From Oscheius sp. JU75 (taxonomy: Eukaryota; Nematoda; Chromadorea; Rhabditida; Rhabditidae): 64,000 nucleotides of DNA. Below are positions 49,096-60,530 of the stretch, piece after piece. The notes beneath the pieces are model-generated. The model was not told the DNA's origin. It saw nothing but the letters and a program-made list of their open reading frames with translations, and ran no database searches. Made by a program: the position numbers and the translations under genes. Within the stretch, counting starts at the first letter, position 1, and each line of letters begins with the position of its first letter. The stretch is from NCBI GenBank assembly GCA_037178855.1, contig JASJZC010000004.1, positions 7,626,001 through 7,690,000 on the forward strand. The letters are read 5' to 3'.

Positions 49096-52000
49096 TCACA
49101 AGATCGCATCATGCGCTGGATCCGGGACCACTCTCGAGAATCTCCGTCCTCTTCTTGCTCTGAGTCTCTCTGACAGGATTCCCAGAACTCCAGCCGTGTC
49201 AAAGACCTGGGTAATGACATCCTGAGCCTCGTCTTGGGACTTGGACATCAGATTCAGTTGGGCTTTCAGCAATCTTAAGAGTGTTTAGTCTCTATGTCCG
49301 TCTATCTCTGCCCTTACCTCAAGTTCCAAGTAAAATTCTCAGCAGCTCTCGTCGCTTTTTGTCCCTTCAGACCACTTTCAGCACAGAGAAAAGACAGTTC
49401 CTCGTGACTGTTGGAAATCCTCAGGATAGACTCTTCAATCTGAAATTGAAATTGTTTTCTTACAGAGTTCCTGACAGACTTTGGCCAAGAGGATGTCGGC
49501 TTGTTGAAGCGTCGCGACCGAGTGTCCAATGAGGATCTTGAGCTTATGAAAAGAGCGTTGGAGCTGTTCAGGTATTGTTCCGGATATGGTGATTAGGGGG
49601 TAGTTCTGGTCGTCACTGTCAACACAGAATGAAGGAGCTTCTTGTGAATGACCATTGGAAGAAGGGGAACTGGGTGGGGAGGCTGAAACCGGACTGTCTC
49701 TCTGTCTCTGTCTCCCAGTCATTCTGCCCCTTGTCAACTCACAATTGTTCGCCAAAGTGATCATCCTCGAGTGAATGAGTCTAAGACCCTGGCGGATAGT
49801 TCCAGCCGGTCCTAGACCACACTCTTCTTGCCATTCCAACTAAAATCTGTGGTCTATCTACCAGACTGTCGCTTACCATCGCTGCTTCAAGCTTGCTCCT
49901 CATTGATATAGAGTCGGCCAACGGAGCCACAGCCATCTTGAACTGTTCGTCCACACTTCTGATCCCGACCTGCTTCATTCCTGGAACAGGATGTTAAGAC
50001 AGGAAGACAGAGGGAGGGAGAGAGAAAGAAAGAGACAGTGAAACGCACCCGTATTGACTCGGCTGTTCCTTCTCTTAACTGACATTCCTCTCTTCCGGGC
50101 CTTCTGAAAATCCAATTAGTCTCGGCATGATAAAGGAATTAAATGCTCGGGTGTTCCTAGTCAACTTACCCCTCCTCCACGTCTGTTCGTTATGGCGATG
50201 TGGACAAACAGTGTGGCACTGTCCAGTGGGTCACCCTCACTGTTAAGTAGCTTGATGTGACGGTAGCCGGGTTGAAGACACTCGAAGGGGATGGTGTACT
50301 GCCCGATGAAGTCGTCTCCGATAAAGTCGTCGTCGAGGACAAGGAATCGAACCAAAGCTAGCTCAGGGACTGTTACTTGGAACTGGAAGGACTCGTCGAA
50401 GCAAGGGTTCTGACCTGGAAAAGATTGGATAATGAGAATAAGAGTAAAAGAGACAGAGACAGAGTGATCCGTTCGTCGTGGTCGAAATGAGACAGAGACA
50501 GACTGAACTTACTGTCATTCCGAACAGTTTTTGTCCTCTCTTCGGCACAATCGACCGGCAGGCCGAAGATTTCGACCACGACGAACGGATCAGCTGAATC
50601 TCCCTTAGCAGTCGAGCCTCTGGGCCTCGGCAACTGTTGTCCCGACAGAATTTTCAGATGGAGAATCTGTGGCGCGACTGGGATCTTCTCTCCCGGACAG
50701 AAGAATGAGTCCTTCATAATTTCTGGTTTCAGAACGTAGCCGGAGCCTCCATTCTCTGAGAATCGACCCTCCTAAAACTTTTTTTAGCTTCCGATTCAAA
50801 AGTACGTACCTGAAGATCCATCATGAGTCCTGGGGTCTGGTAGTTGAGCTGAACCATCTGAACACCGTGGTTCCAGAACTCTTGAGGGTTCAGGTTCGAA
50901 GAGTCTTTTCGGGACCCATTAGGAGTCACTCTGAAAAATGGAGAGGTACTCTCTCTGTCTTTCTGCCTCTTTTTCTCTCCGTCTCTCCCTGTCTTTCTGT
51001 CTACTCACTTCATCGAGTAGTCCCTTGTCGTCTGAGAGAATTCCGCAGCATAATTGTGCATCAATCGAAGACAGGTAGCCTCACAGAGTAGTGGTACATG
51101 TTTCCGGGAATTCACTGAACTTTTCCTGTAAGCTTCTGTCTCTCTGCCTCACTGGTGGCAGAATTTGGAGCTGTGGAGAGCAAATCGTTCAACTGCTTGA
51201 TTTCCAGGAAAGGTGGGACCAGCTCGGATAGTTCTCTGACCAATTTTATCCTGAAAAAAGAAAAAAAGTGATCAGAACGGAAGTTGTCTTTCACAATCGG
51301 TCAGAGCCCAGTGTTCCGTGTCTAGTCTTCATTTCTCGGGGGGAATCGAACCCGCGTCTTGCTGGCCCCACTAGAGGGAACTTGGCACTACGCCAAGCAA
51401 ACAGTGTAGTCGCGAATTCCCCAGTGGTAAGTCTACTCACGTTTTTCCCTTCTTTCTCGGAGTTATTCCTCCAATGTTGATCTCTTCGTCTTCGGTGACC
51501 GAGCCGGATTCATTGTCTGGGGAGATCTTCCTGCCCTTAAAGACTATCAATGGAAACAGAGAGACAGGAAGACAGAGATACAGAGACAGATTATTAAACG
51601 AACCATGACCAGAATCTTCTGCATGAAATCAGCTGGACCCGCTGTTTCTTTCTTCCAATCTGTCGGATCTTTGGTCGGGAGGTACAACTTGTTTCCTAGA
51701 TGAGTCACAAACAGTGTGGCTGCGACTTTCTGCCAATCCGGAGCACAGTGGACAGACAAGGCTAGGATCAGTGGATAGCGGCTTCTCTCAAAGGCTGTGT
51801 CTCTTATAGCCCTCAGGGCATGAGTCAGTGGTATTCTGGTCGTTTTCCCTCCAATAGAACCATTCCTAACCATCGGTTCTGTCTCTTTGTGCTTCTCCTG
51901 TGGATCGTAGAGGTCCATCTCTACCAGACGACAATTTCTCTTGAGAGCCGAGGCGAAGCCATCGGCTGAGGCCGGTCCCAGCTGGTCCTCTACGAGGTAG

Positions 52001-54818
52001 GTTTTGTGGGAAGAGGCTATGAAGTAGCGGGAGAAGGGCTGAAAACTTATGGATCGACAGAGACAGAGACAGTACCTGTTTCATGTCCATCCAGACGACA
52101 GAATGAGTCGGATCGAAGATCAGACAGTCATGTGACATCAGAAAGTTTGTGAAGCCGTCGACCGTCATGAATCCATTGTTCTTGGCCTCTGGGGCTGGTT
52201 CATACTGTTCAATCAAGGTCTCACACGACTCTGATGTTACCCCGGTCATCTAAACATCACTGTCTCTCTGTCTCTCTGTCAACTCACCCCCTGTTCAGTC
52301 TCCAGAAACAGTCGCAAGTCCTGACAGGACAGGTAGTCCTTGTTTGCGTATCGAACCATGAGAAAGTAGACTTCCGGGCGGGTGGAAACCTCTTTGTATA
52401 GTTCGACGAAACCATTACGGAAGACTTTTCCTCTGTCGACTTCCTCTTGGGAGTTGGCTGCTTCCTGAAAGAGGACAGTAAATGTCTCCCTCTCTTTCTG
52501 TCACTCTCTGACTCACCTTGACCTTTGCCACAACCCTATTGAGAGCCAGTCGCTGGTTAATCTGTCGAATTAGCTTCACCGCGGTGGCTTCACTGACGAA
52601 TCCACGTCTGTCTGCGTCAGCTTCATCAAAGACCGACTGAAAATTTCTAGGCATGTTCGGACTTATATTGGTGCACTGAACATGAGAAAGACAATAAGAA
52701 GACTTTCCACCGCACAGGACTTCGCCAGAAGGAAATGGTATTTTGGTGCGGTGCGCATTTGCAGGTGAAAGCGCGCGGACTGTTCCTTCGCAAACTCACT
52801 TCCAGCCATCGTTCTCTGATTGTTGCCCAGGCGCTGCTTGTCGGTCGGACATCATCTGGAAGTCACTCATGATTGACAGACTGACAAAAAAAATAAGTCT
52901 CTGCCTCTGTTTCTCTGTCTCTCCCTGTCTATCTGTCCCTCTATCTCTCACGTCTGTTCGTGGTCAAAGCCATGAGTCCAGTGGTCCAGATGTTCGCATC
53001 CTCAGCCGTGGCCGCCACTAAATCCAGGGAATCATAGTTCTCTCCATAGATAACAGAAAAGACACACTCTTCTTGCAGATCACTCAGGAGACTTTCACTC
53101 GTTCTGATTAACTCGGCATTCTTTCCGAGACGCACTTCTTTGATCTCCTCGACGGCGACTGAGAAAACATTGTTTATGCTTTCTTTCTGAAACTCACTTC
53201 TGGCCTTGTGGGGCTTCTTATTGGTCGGAGTCCAGCGGATATGAGACAAGTCAGCATCGAGACTGAAGAATCGTCGAAACTGTCTTCCTGTTCCTCGGAG
53301 CTTGATGAATTCACAGCCTTGTTGCATCAGATTGTAGCAGTCGGTCACTGAAAAGTCTCTGTATCTGTCTTTGTGTCTGTTTTTTTGTTCTCACCATTAG
53401 AAATCTTCTTATCCTCATTCCTCGACGAGAAAGAAACGGTCTTCCGGCCAGAGGCCGGAGACCGATTGCGGCCGTTACGGTTGATGAGCGAGGAGCGCAG
53501 GGCTTTTCTAGAAAACGCAACAATGTGCGGGTTTCTAATTGGATAATTGTCCTGAAGCTGTGGTGTTCTCTGTCATTCCCCGAGGCAATACGGGTGAAAC
53601 ATAGAAAGAAAAAGCAGACAGCTTGCCGCGCGCCGAAGGTAATCTCGGATTGGCTTTGGGCTCAACGGGGGGCACACATCAAAATCTAATTAGAGGATCC
53701 AATGAGCGTTTCTGTTTTCCCCCAATCCAAAAGAGGTGATATCGTACGGGTGAGAAAAGACTTAGAGCTCACAGAAGAGACATGGCGTGTTTGAGTCGTC
53801 ATGTAAACTATGTTGAGCCCTGTCTCCCTCCCTCTCTCTCTCCTCTAAAAAGAGCCTCCCGGGGGCAACTCGGCTCGCGCGTATTCTAATGAACGTCCCA
53901 TTTTGGCTTCAGAGACCCGAAACTTCAAGAATCTGCGCGCGTCATTCGGACCAGGAAACTCTCAATTTAGGGGATGTCTTCCGCACCCGTTCTAGTTCGC
54001 CTAGTGGGTCAGAAATCGAACCAAAATTTGTTTATGCCAAGCCAGACACTCGACTAATACTTTTAGACACTTTCTTGTTGACAAAAATTGCTAAAATGGT
54101 TATAAACGAAGAAATAAAATATATAAAAGTGAGCCCAGGGATCCGAACCCGGATCTTGTGGACAAGAGACGGGCAGCAGACCACTGCATTACGCGGGCAA
54201 GTTTTACGGCTTTCTTAAAAAAGTCTATAAGACATTGGTGTTTGAGACACCATGGTGAGACAGCATCTATCATTAGTGTCAAGAGGTGGGTACAAGAACA
54301 TCATTTTTGCATGTCGGCTTATTTTGCAAAGTTGTAGATTTCGACTTGCTCTACAACTTTCCAGAACATGCCAAGAGTCAAAAAAGCTGTTTTCAGTGAG
54401 ATACTGCGGTTATCCTAGGAGAACACAGTAAACTTTAAAAAGTGAGAAAGAGACCTACTTGGCAGTAGTTGCTCGCATCCTAACTGACTCAACTCCTCCT
54501 CGAAATCTCGTTTTTAAGCTCGAGACTCACACGAGAAGGAGAGAGGTCAAAAGGGCGTAGTGCCTCCGGGGAGAGGCTGTGTTCCCTCTCTCAGCGGCGT
54601 CAGCCACTCCTAATGAAGACCGATTCGAATTTCGCGCCAAATTGAGTCAAAAAAACTAAGCGGATACCTCTCACGGGTGAAACAGAAGACTCTAATTGCA
54701 CGCCTCGTATTTCTAGGGAATATGCAAGGGGCCCCATAGCAATTTACATAGAGACTGACCTGTTGGCAAACGGCACATGCAGATTCCGTGGTGAGACGTT
54801 TTCATCGCTGTCGGACAT
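49096..54818 (-). CDS. pll-1: PLCL/PRIP-like, catalytically dead phospholipase C
   Basis: The PRIP family has the PLC fold but acts as an inositol-phosphate-binding scaffold. Twenty-one exons give 1057 residues: 54818-54760, 53507-53395, 53347-53198, 53158-52952, 52855-52800, 52636-52517, 52464-52288, 52249-52076, 52038-51604, 51535-51441, 51250-51153, 51114-51009, 50930-50810, 50771-50513, 50414-50170, 50103-50049, 49980-49877, 49839-49743, 49682-49480, 49439-49318, 49273-49096. The PRIP hallmark [18 protein letters not shown] precedes the PH domain. EF-hands follow, then the X box ([14 protein letters not shown], His near residue 363), Y box ([13 protein letters not shown]), C2 ([14 protein letters not shown]) and the PRIP C-terminus ([19 protein letters not shown]). 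The second catalytic His of active PLCs is Asn near residue 411. Introns of 38, 40 and 60 nt are needed to keep phase. The symbol follows the C. elegans PLC-like gene. Confidence 0.92.
51330..51400 (-). repeat. tRNA-like relic in PLCL-like gene intron
   Basis: Minus-strand GCTTGGCGTAGTGCCAAG and a strong B box GCGGGTTCGATTCCCCCC. It keeps tRNA spacing but has no paired acceptor stem. Sense orientation. Confidence 0.6.
52880..52950. repeat. CTGTC tract abutting a splice donor
   Basis: Plus-strand CTCTGTCTCTCCCTGTCTATC-like sequence ends at the GTGAGA donor of exon 4 of the PLCL-like gene. In the transcript it is a GACAG-rich run starting right at the 5' splice site. Confidence 0.6.
54130..54203 (-). 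repeat. tRNA-like relic in first intron of PLCL-like gene
   Basis: Minus-strand CGCGTAATGCAGTGGTCTGC and a well-paired T arm GATCCGGGTTCGGATCC. The rest of the cloverleaf is poor. Sense orientation. Confidence 0.6.
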
Positions 54819-54877
54819 CCGCTCTCTAGATGCTGCAAAAAAGAAAAGGATTAGGGGAGGAATCCCATTGGAGAAGC

Positions 54878-54879
<2 letters not shown>

Positions 54880-54954
<75 letters not shown>
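54880..54954. repeat. (AG)n microsatellite
   Basis: About 37 uninterrupted AG units. On the sense strand of the PLCL-like gene it is a long (CT)n run about 60 bp upstream of the start codon, followed by a TTTTTTGCAG acceptor. Confidence 0.95.
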
Positions 54955-54957
<3 letters not shown>

Positions 54958-55044
54958 TATCGTGATTGCTCTTCTCAGAGACACGTCAATTGCCTTCAAA
55001 ACGGAAATGCTTCGAAGAAGTGTGAGTGGCGTAACTTGTCTTGG

Positions 55045-55235
55045 GAAAGAGACAGGGAGACAGAGAGACAAAGAAACAGAGAGTCACAGAGATATAGAGA
55101 GACAAAGAGAAGAGAGACAGAGAGATAGACAGAGAAACAAGAGACACAGAAAAAAAAGAGACAGTAAGACAGAGACAACGAGAGAGATAGAGAAAAAAAA
55201 AGACAGAGAGACAGAGGGACATAGGGCAGAGATAA
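55045..55235 (+). repeat. GACAGAGA tract
   Basis: Nearly 200 bp of degenerate GACAGAGAGACAAAG units on the plus strand, the longest such tract in the window. Confidence 0.8.
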
Positions 55236-57243
55236 AGAATGACTGAGAGGCAAAGAGATAGAGAAACTTGTTGCAAACTCTAAGGCGGGAGAGATCTCCG
55301 GCTGCTTGTTAGTACGAGTCTCTCTGAAAGGACAGACACTTGTTTGGATCCAATTATGAGCAAGAGGGACATTTTCAGAACTGATCCCTGATTTCTTCTA
55401 ATGCAAAGGGAACACTACGATACTGACTGGAGAGAGAAACCAGCTGTGCCCTAACAACAATAACGGTATTCCAGAGGGTCAAATTAGCTACGATTTCTGC
55501 GCCATCTCTCCCGCCTCATCCAAGAAAGTGTGTCCTGATTAGACCGGATTAGAGGGGAAATGTTATCATGAGGACGAAGCTTCGAGACTCCCTCCGTATC
55601 TCTGTCTCTGTTTCTCTCTCCCTCTGTCACTCTGTCCATCCGTCTCTCTGTCTTTCTCTCGCCCAGTCACGTGTCATCATACCCTTAGGGAACAAACTGC
55701 TTATGCCTAAATGGCTGTGTCGTTTTGGAAACCAAAAGAGGAAAACATCTCTATTTTGAGGCGTCGATTCCGACTGACGGATGGGGGCTTTGTCTTTGTA
55801 CACGCGAGAGAGAGAGAGAGAGAGAGAGAAAGATAGAAGAGTCTCCGAATGGCTTCCGGTCAAAACAAAGAGAGAAAAAGTTAACAGAAACTCTGATTGC
55901 AGGGGGATATTATTGGATGTTATCTTAAAAATTTTTGCAAGGAGCATGTGCAATTTTCGATGTCTCGGTTCTGTTGACGTCAGTAATTAGAGGGGATATT
56001 TTGAATTTCACGATTTGGCTTTCAAGAAATCGTGTGCTCATTGACGCAATAAAATTTATCCAAAGAGTAGAGAAAGTGAGGTCACAAAGTGAACTAAGTT
56101 TGTGAAAGGACAGAGAGACAAAGAGACAGAGATACCGTCAAACTCCGCCGGAGCTTCGGACTCGCGCGCGCTATCTTGAGTTTGTGCGCGGCACCAAAAT
56201 GTCAACTCGTTCTGACGTACCACTGTGCCCTGGAATGTTACTTCATCATCTTTTTCATATTCAGAGCTTTAAAATGAAACCGAACGCCTAAATTTTGGAC
56301 CCTAAAAGTTATAGGGAAGTGGAAGCGCTCAGATTTACTCTTTTAAAACTAGGGGAAAGAGAAAAAGTTGATGTATTACAAGTAAAGTGCGTTTCTTGAT
56401 AGTTTTGTCTTTGTGACAGCTAGTACTTTCAAAACGGGAGTCGACAAGCCTGAGAGGGAGAGAAAATAATTGGACTCTCCCCGCGTGGTGTGGTGCTGTG
56501 GGAAAGAACATTCGTTCTTCTTTTCTCACACCGACATAAGCCAACTTTGATGAAAAGGGTGAGAGGATGAGGAAAAAGGGGAACTAGAGCCGATATCTGG
56601 AAGGGGTCAAAGGGACAAAAAGTGCACCCTAGGGGGAGACGAAAGGGAGAGAGATGATGGTCTAATTGGGAGAAGTTTCCAAAACGGAAGGATCTGACGA
56701 CAGCGGGACTGGGAGAGATTTTTTCTCACGAGGATTTGACATATTGGATGACTGGAAGGAGAAAGATAGAGACAGAGAGACCTGGAGAGATTCGAGTAGA
56801 TCAAAGGGGAAGAGATGCGTACTGATTTGGTTAGCCTAGGAGGGAGAGAGTGAGTGGACTCAAATAGATATGACGAGAAGAGAGCGAGAAGTGAAGAAGA
56901 AATAGATGGAATTGTTGATGACAGCCAAGTCAAGTGCCAGTGAGGGTGATAGAGACTTTTTTTGAGACAATAAGTGTAAACGGAGTGAATTAATTTCTCG
57001 ACTGGAGACTTGCGAAACTGCATCGAAAATGCGACCAGCTGGGATGATTAATCGAAGGTTTAAGTTTCTTTTAGTTCTGAGAGAAAGAGGTATAACTCAA
57101 GAGATGCTACTAGCTTGATTTTCTTTACAAGAAATTGTATCAAGAAAAGTTTTACTGCAACATCTGTTTCGAGGCATCACTGGTCGTGGTTCTGTCGCCG
57201 GCGGGCTTCTTCCCTTCATGCAGATCCGGCAACATGGTCAGGC

Positions 57244-57506
57244 TCATCCGAAGTTGGCGTAGTCGAGCATCCGTCTGTGGAAGTAGCTGATCACGACGGT
57301 CAGGATCGAGGCAACGCAAATAGCAGCCATCAAGTTGTATTTCAGCAGAGTGTAGAGTCCCTGCTGATGGCGGCAGTTCTGAATAACAGTGTCCGCCTCT
57401 GTATCTATGTACCTCTATCTCTCAATCCAAAGTAGCCTACCCTGAGCTCTTCTTCAAAGACATAAGTGTTCTCCACAAGATGCAAAGCCGTTAGGATAGT
57501 AGAATA
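57244..57506 (-). CDS. Possible 3' exons of a small membrane protein
   Basis: Two minus-strand exons join in phase: 57506-57441 after a TTGCAG acceptor (YSTILTALHLVENTYVFEEE) and 57378-57244 after a TTATTCAG acceptor, ending in a TGA. The second contains one clear hydrophobic segment (NLMAAICVASILTVVISYF) followed by HRRMLDYANFG and the stop. No start codon or upstream exon was found, and the next gene on the right (hlh-8-like) runs the other way. This could be the end of a gene whose 5' exons overlap that locus, or a chance pair. Family not recognised. Confidence 0.35.
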
Positions 57507-57718
57507 CTGCAATTTCAAAATGAACTTTCAAAAAAATAGCTTTCTCCTTTTCTTATCGGGGTCGTCTGAGGTGAATAGTCTCAAGTTTCGTCTCGCCACT
57601 AATGAGGCTGTATATCAGCTCGGGGGCCCTGCTATAAACAAAGAGAGCCGAGGGTGGAGGGGCGGGATCCTTTCCTCCCTGACTCCCTGACAGTTACCGT
57701 AGTGTTAGCCGCATTCAG

Positions 57719-59130
57719 ATGGCCCCGAAGAAGCGTCTCAATCGGAAGGCGAACAAGAACGAGGAGGAAAATGTCCAGCAGCGTACCTGTGCCAACAAGA
57801 GGGAGCGACAGAGGACCAAGGTGGGTAGTTTTTTTTTTTTTAACTCTTTTAGTTTCTACTACAAAAAGCTTTTGTGTTCACTATTGAAAGCCTTTTTAAA
57901 TCTAAAACATCTATGTTTTAAACAGAAACTCCCACAATTACAGTACTTCCTTTCAGCAGTTGCACCCAAAAGACCTTCTTCTAAAGGTTTTTTTTCTGAT
58001 CCGATGACTGGTTTCAAGCTTTAGCATGTCTAAAAAATTATAAAACGGATCTGGATCTACAACTTTGTAGGACTTCATTTTGCTCGAAACTCACGTTTCC
58101 CAGCTGAAACAAGACTGATGCGATGCGCTAGGAGCTCGTGACTTTGAGATCTTTTTTTCCTTATGTATTCGATGGTCTCTGGATTAGAAAAAGACGATGA
58201 GACAGCCTTCCAAGGCAGTAGGCATCTTCAGAACGGTTAATTGTTTTGGTGCGGCGCGCAAAGTAACACGGCTATCAGGCTGCCTGCTTGGCTCGAAGCA
58301 CTGTAAGCGGATTGTATGAAGAACTGGTAGTAACCTAGAACAGGTTCCTCTTCCTCCCGGCGGCTCTGAGCTACGATTTTTGCGAATTTGACAGGAGAAT
58401 TTCCATAAAAATCTAGTCTATATCTGTCTCTCTGTCCTGCACCTCTATTTACTACACCCTCCGCTTACTGTAGGTTCCTCTTCCTCCCGGCGGCTCTCTC
58501 TCAGCCCGTAAAACCTTGCCGCCAGACATTAATCGCCAGACAGAAGGCGCTGAGAACAAGAAAATTCTTGCAGGAACTCAACGAAGCCTTCACCCAGCTC
58601 CGGAAGATCATCCCCTCGATGCCGTCGGACAAAATGAGCAAGATCCACACTCTGAAAATAGCCGCGGATTATATCAAATTCTTGGATCAGGTACGGAAGG
58701 AAATTGACTGGCTGATAGAAGTTTTAGGTGAAAAGAGACGGAGGGAAGCTGTTCGGAGTGGACGTCTTCGACGAGAAGGGGTATGGACTTCAGACCTCGT
58801 TCAATCTCTGGCGGAGTGCTCAGCCTGGACAACAGACAAACCTTCTGGGCATGACTCTCCCTCCTCCTCTGCCGAATCTTCCTCCTTACAATTACTATCT
58901 GATGAAACAGGGTGAGTCGAAAGTGAAAGAGAGACAGAGGACAGAGAACAGAGAACAGAAAGACAACGAGATAGATAGATTAGGAAAGAGACAGAGAGAC
59001 AAAGAGATAGACAGACGGAGAGAGACAGAGACAGTTATGCTTATACTGTTATCGCCCCATCTCTTACCATAAACTGTTTACAGAGTACCTCGAAGCCGGC
59101 GGACCGGCCTCTTCCGACCTCATGTGGTAG
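57719..59130 (+). CDS. hlh-8: Twist-family bHLH transcription factor
   Basis: Twist proteins form bHLH dimers that bind E boxes; C. elegans HLH-8 specifies mesodermal and muscle lineages. Four exons give 149 residues: 57719-57820, 58574-58690, 58728-58911, 59084-59130. The ATG immediately follows GCATTCAG, a likely trans-splice acceptor. The basic region ([10 protein letters not shown]) ends exon 1. Helix 1, loop and helix 2 ([20 protein letters not shown], then [18 protein letters not shown]) fill exon 2, so the domain spans about residues 22-73. The [14 protein letters not shown] loop-helix is typical of the Twist family. The short C-terminal part is proline- and tyrosine-rich ([14 protein letters not shown]) and ends SSDLMW. 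Intron 1 is 753 nt and carries a 26-nt direct repeat. AATAAA lies at 59170-59175, 40 bp after the stop. Confidence 0.9.
58342..58497 (+). repeat. 26-nt direct repeat in hlh-8 intron 1
   Basis: AGGTTCCTCTTCCTCCCGGC (the first 20 bases of a 26-base identity) occurs at 58342-58367 and again at 58472-58497, 130 bp apart. Both lie just upstream of exon 2. Confidence 0.9.
58930..59032 (+). repeat. GACAGAGA tract in last hlh-8 intron
   Basis: GAGAGACAGAGGACAGAG-type units fill almost the whole last intron of the Twist-like gene, in the sense orientation, starting close to the GTGAGT donor. Confidence 0.75.
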
Positions 59131-60530
59131 CTCCAAACCATGTTGTTCGATATCTGTACATATCCAGAGAATAAAAAGTGCCTTTCGCAAGTCCGTCGAG
59201 TACAGAAAAAGAGCAACGATTTATGTGCTCGTTGTTTTTACGACTAATGCGTTCGGGCCAGATGTGCCAACCGGAGAGACGAAGAAGAAACTCGATGGCT
59301 ATTGATCTAGTCCGAGACAGGGTGGGACAAAGAAAGTTGCAGATCGGAAAGATTGGTTTTGAACTAGAAGTGTACCTCTGTCTTCTTGTCTCTCAGTCTC
59401 TCTGTATCTATGTCTCTCCGTCTTTCTGTCTCTCTGTCTCTATCGTCGGTCACGACCCAATCCATCATTTTCTCGCCATAAAACCCCCTGTGCGGGACAA
59501 AGTGCACTTTGGTAGTGAAAAGGAGCAGAGATAGGCGGCTTATGGAAGCCATTGTTCCCTTCAGAATACCAGATTGCTAATGGAAGAGACGCCGCGTGAT
59601 TCTGACTCATTCACCGCCAGTCTTCTCGCCATTTCCGTTCGAATTGAGGACACGGCCAAGTGATGGTTTATCACAGGTTATCAGGCGTGAGAAAACAAGA
59701 ACCGGTTGTTCTTTCTGTGCCCTTCTTTTTATCTGTAAAATTGGATCTGTTCTGTTCTGGTCACTGTTGCTTTCTTGCCTTTTTCTCCCGAGCACTTCTT
59801 TTACCGAAAAATGTTGCAGTAGAACCAGTCACAGTGGCTGATATCGCGCCCTTCCTTGCTATGTTGCCTTTTTGGACATGAATTTAAGTTAATAGGCTAC
59901 AGTTTTTGCAACATGATTAACCAACAATAGAGCAAATAATCAATCAATTGCTCAAGCTGTCGGCCAATGATCAGTTCTTCTAGACTCGGTTTTCGTGCTT
60001 TGACATAATTGTAAACTTGTAGAGCAGACAAAAATCGTCAACTCATCAGAATATGTTAAGTTTTGAAAATGACGTTATCAAGTCGAAAACTGCGTAGAAA
60101 GTAAGAGGTTGGGGCTTTCTGTTTCTTAGAAGAAGTCAGCACTTCTACTAGTAAATTTTCGCCGCGCGACTTACTCAAATGGCTCAGTTGTCTGAGGCGC
60201 GTCTGTGGTCAAGAGGTCACAGGTACCAATTCCCCTCACTCTCTCTCTCTCTCAGATTTTTCTTTTTTGGGACCACAAAGAGTCGTTTTGGTCCTTCTAC
60301 TGATATACTAGGGAGCTGTCAACAGTCCTCCCTCGTTATTATCAGCCCCGCGTGGTCCTGTGGTCGCCCGTCAATCACAGGTCGCCCTCTCTCTGTTTCT
60401 TTCGTTCTATCTCTCTCTCTCTCTGTTCTCGTCCACTTATTCTTCATCCTACCACCCTCTTCCAGTTGATTTACGTCCCGATAACTCTTATCAGAGACAG
60501 AGAGGGAGGGTACAGCTGCCGTCGGACACC
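59131..60530. other. Intergenic region between hlh-8 and the acyltransferase gene
   Basis: A 1.4-kb spacer between two plus-strand genes. It contains the hlh-8 AATAAA at 59170, a CTGTC tract at about 59380-59445, (CT)n at about 60237-60255, and a weak tRNA-like stretch near 60177. No exon is supported. Confidence 0.5.
59170..59175 (+). promoter_or_regulatory. Poly(A) signal of hlh-8-like gene
   Basis: AATAAA 40 bp downstream of the stop codon of the Twist-like gene. Confidence 0.7.

Larger units (their letters stand above)
54819..57243. other. Region upstream of the PLCL-like gene
   Basis: A 2.4-kb stretch dominated by low-complexity sequence: a long (AG)n at 54880-54954, a GACAGAGA tract at about 55045-55235, and another (GA)n at about 55803-55830. 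Open frames here only translate those repeats (Arg-Glu or Ser-Leu runs). I see no supported exon. It probably contains the promoter of the PLCL-like gene. Confidence 0.55.

Noticed and set aside
54763-55246. Long open frames of repeated Arg-Glu or Ser-Leu across the (AG)n and GACAG tracts
   Set aside because: They only translate simple repeats in several frames on both strands, with no splice context or conserved residues.
60177-60235. tRNA-like ATGGCTCAGTTGTCTGAGGC upstream of the acyltransferase gene
   Set aside because: The A-box region is fair but the B box is poor and no stem pairs. Too weak to list as a relic.
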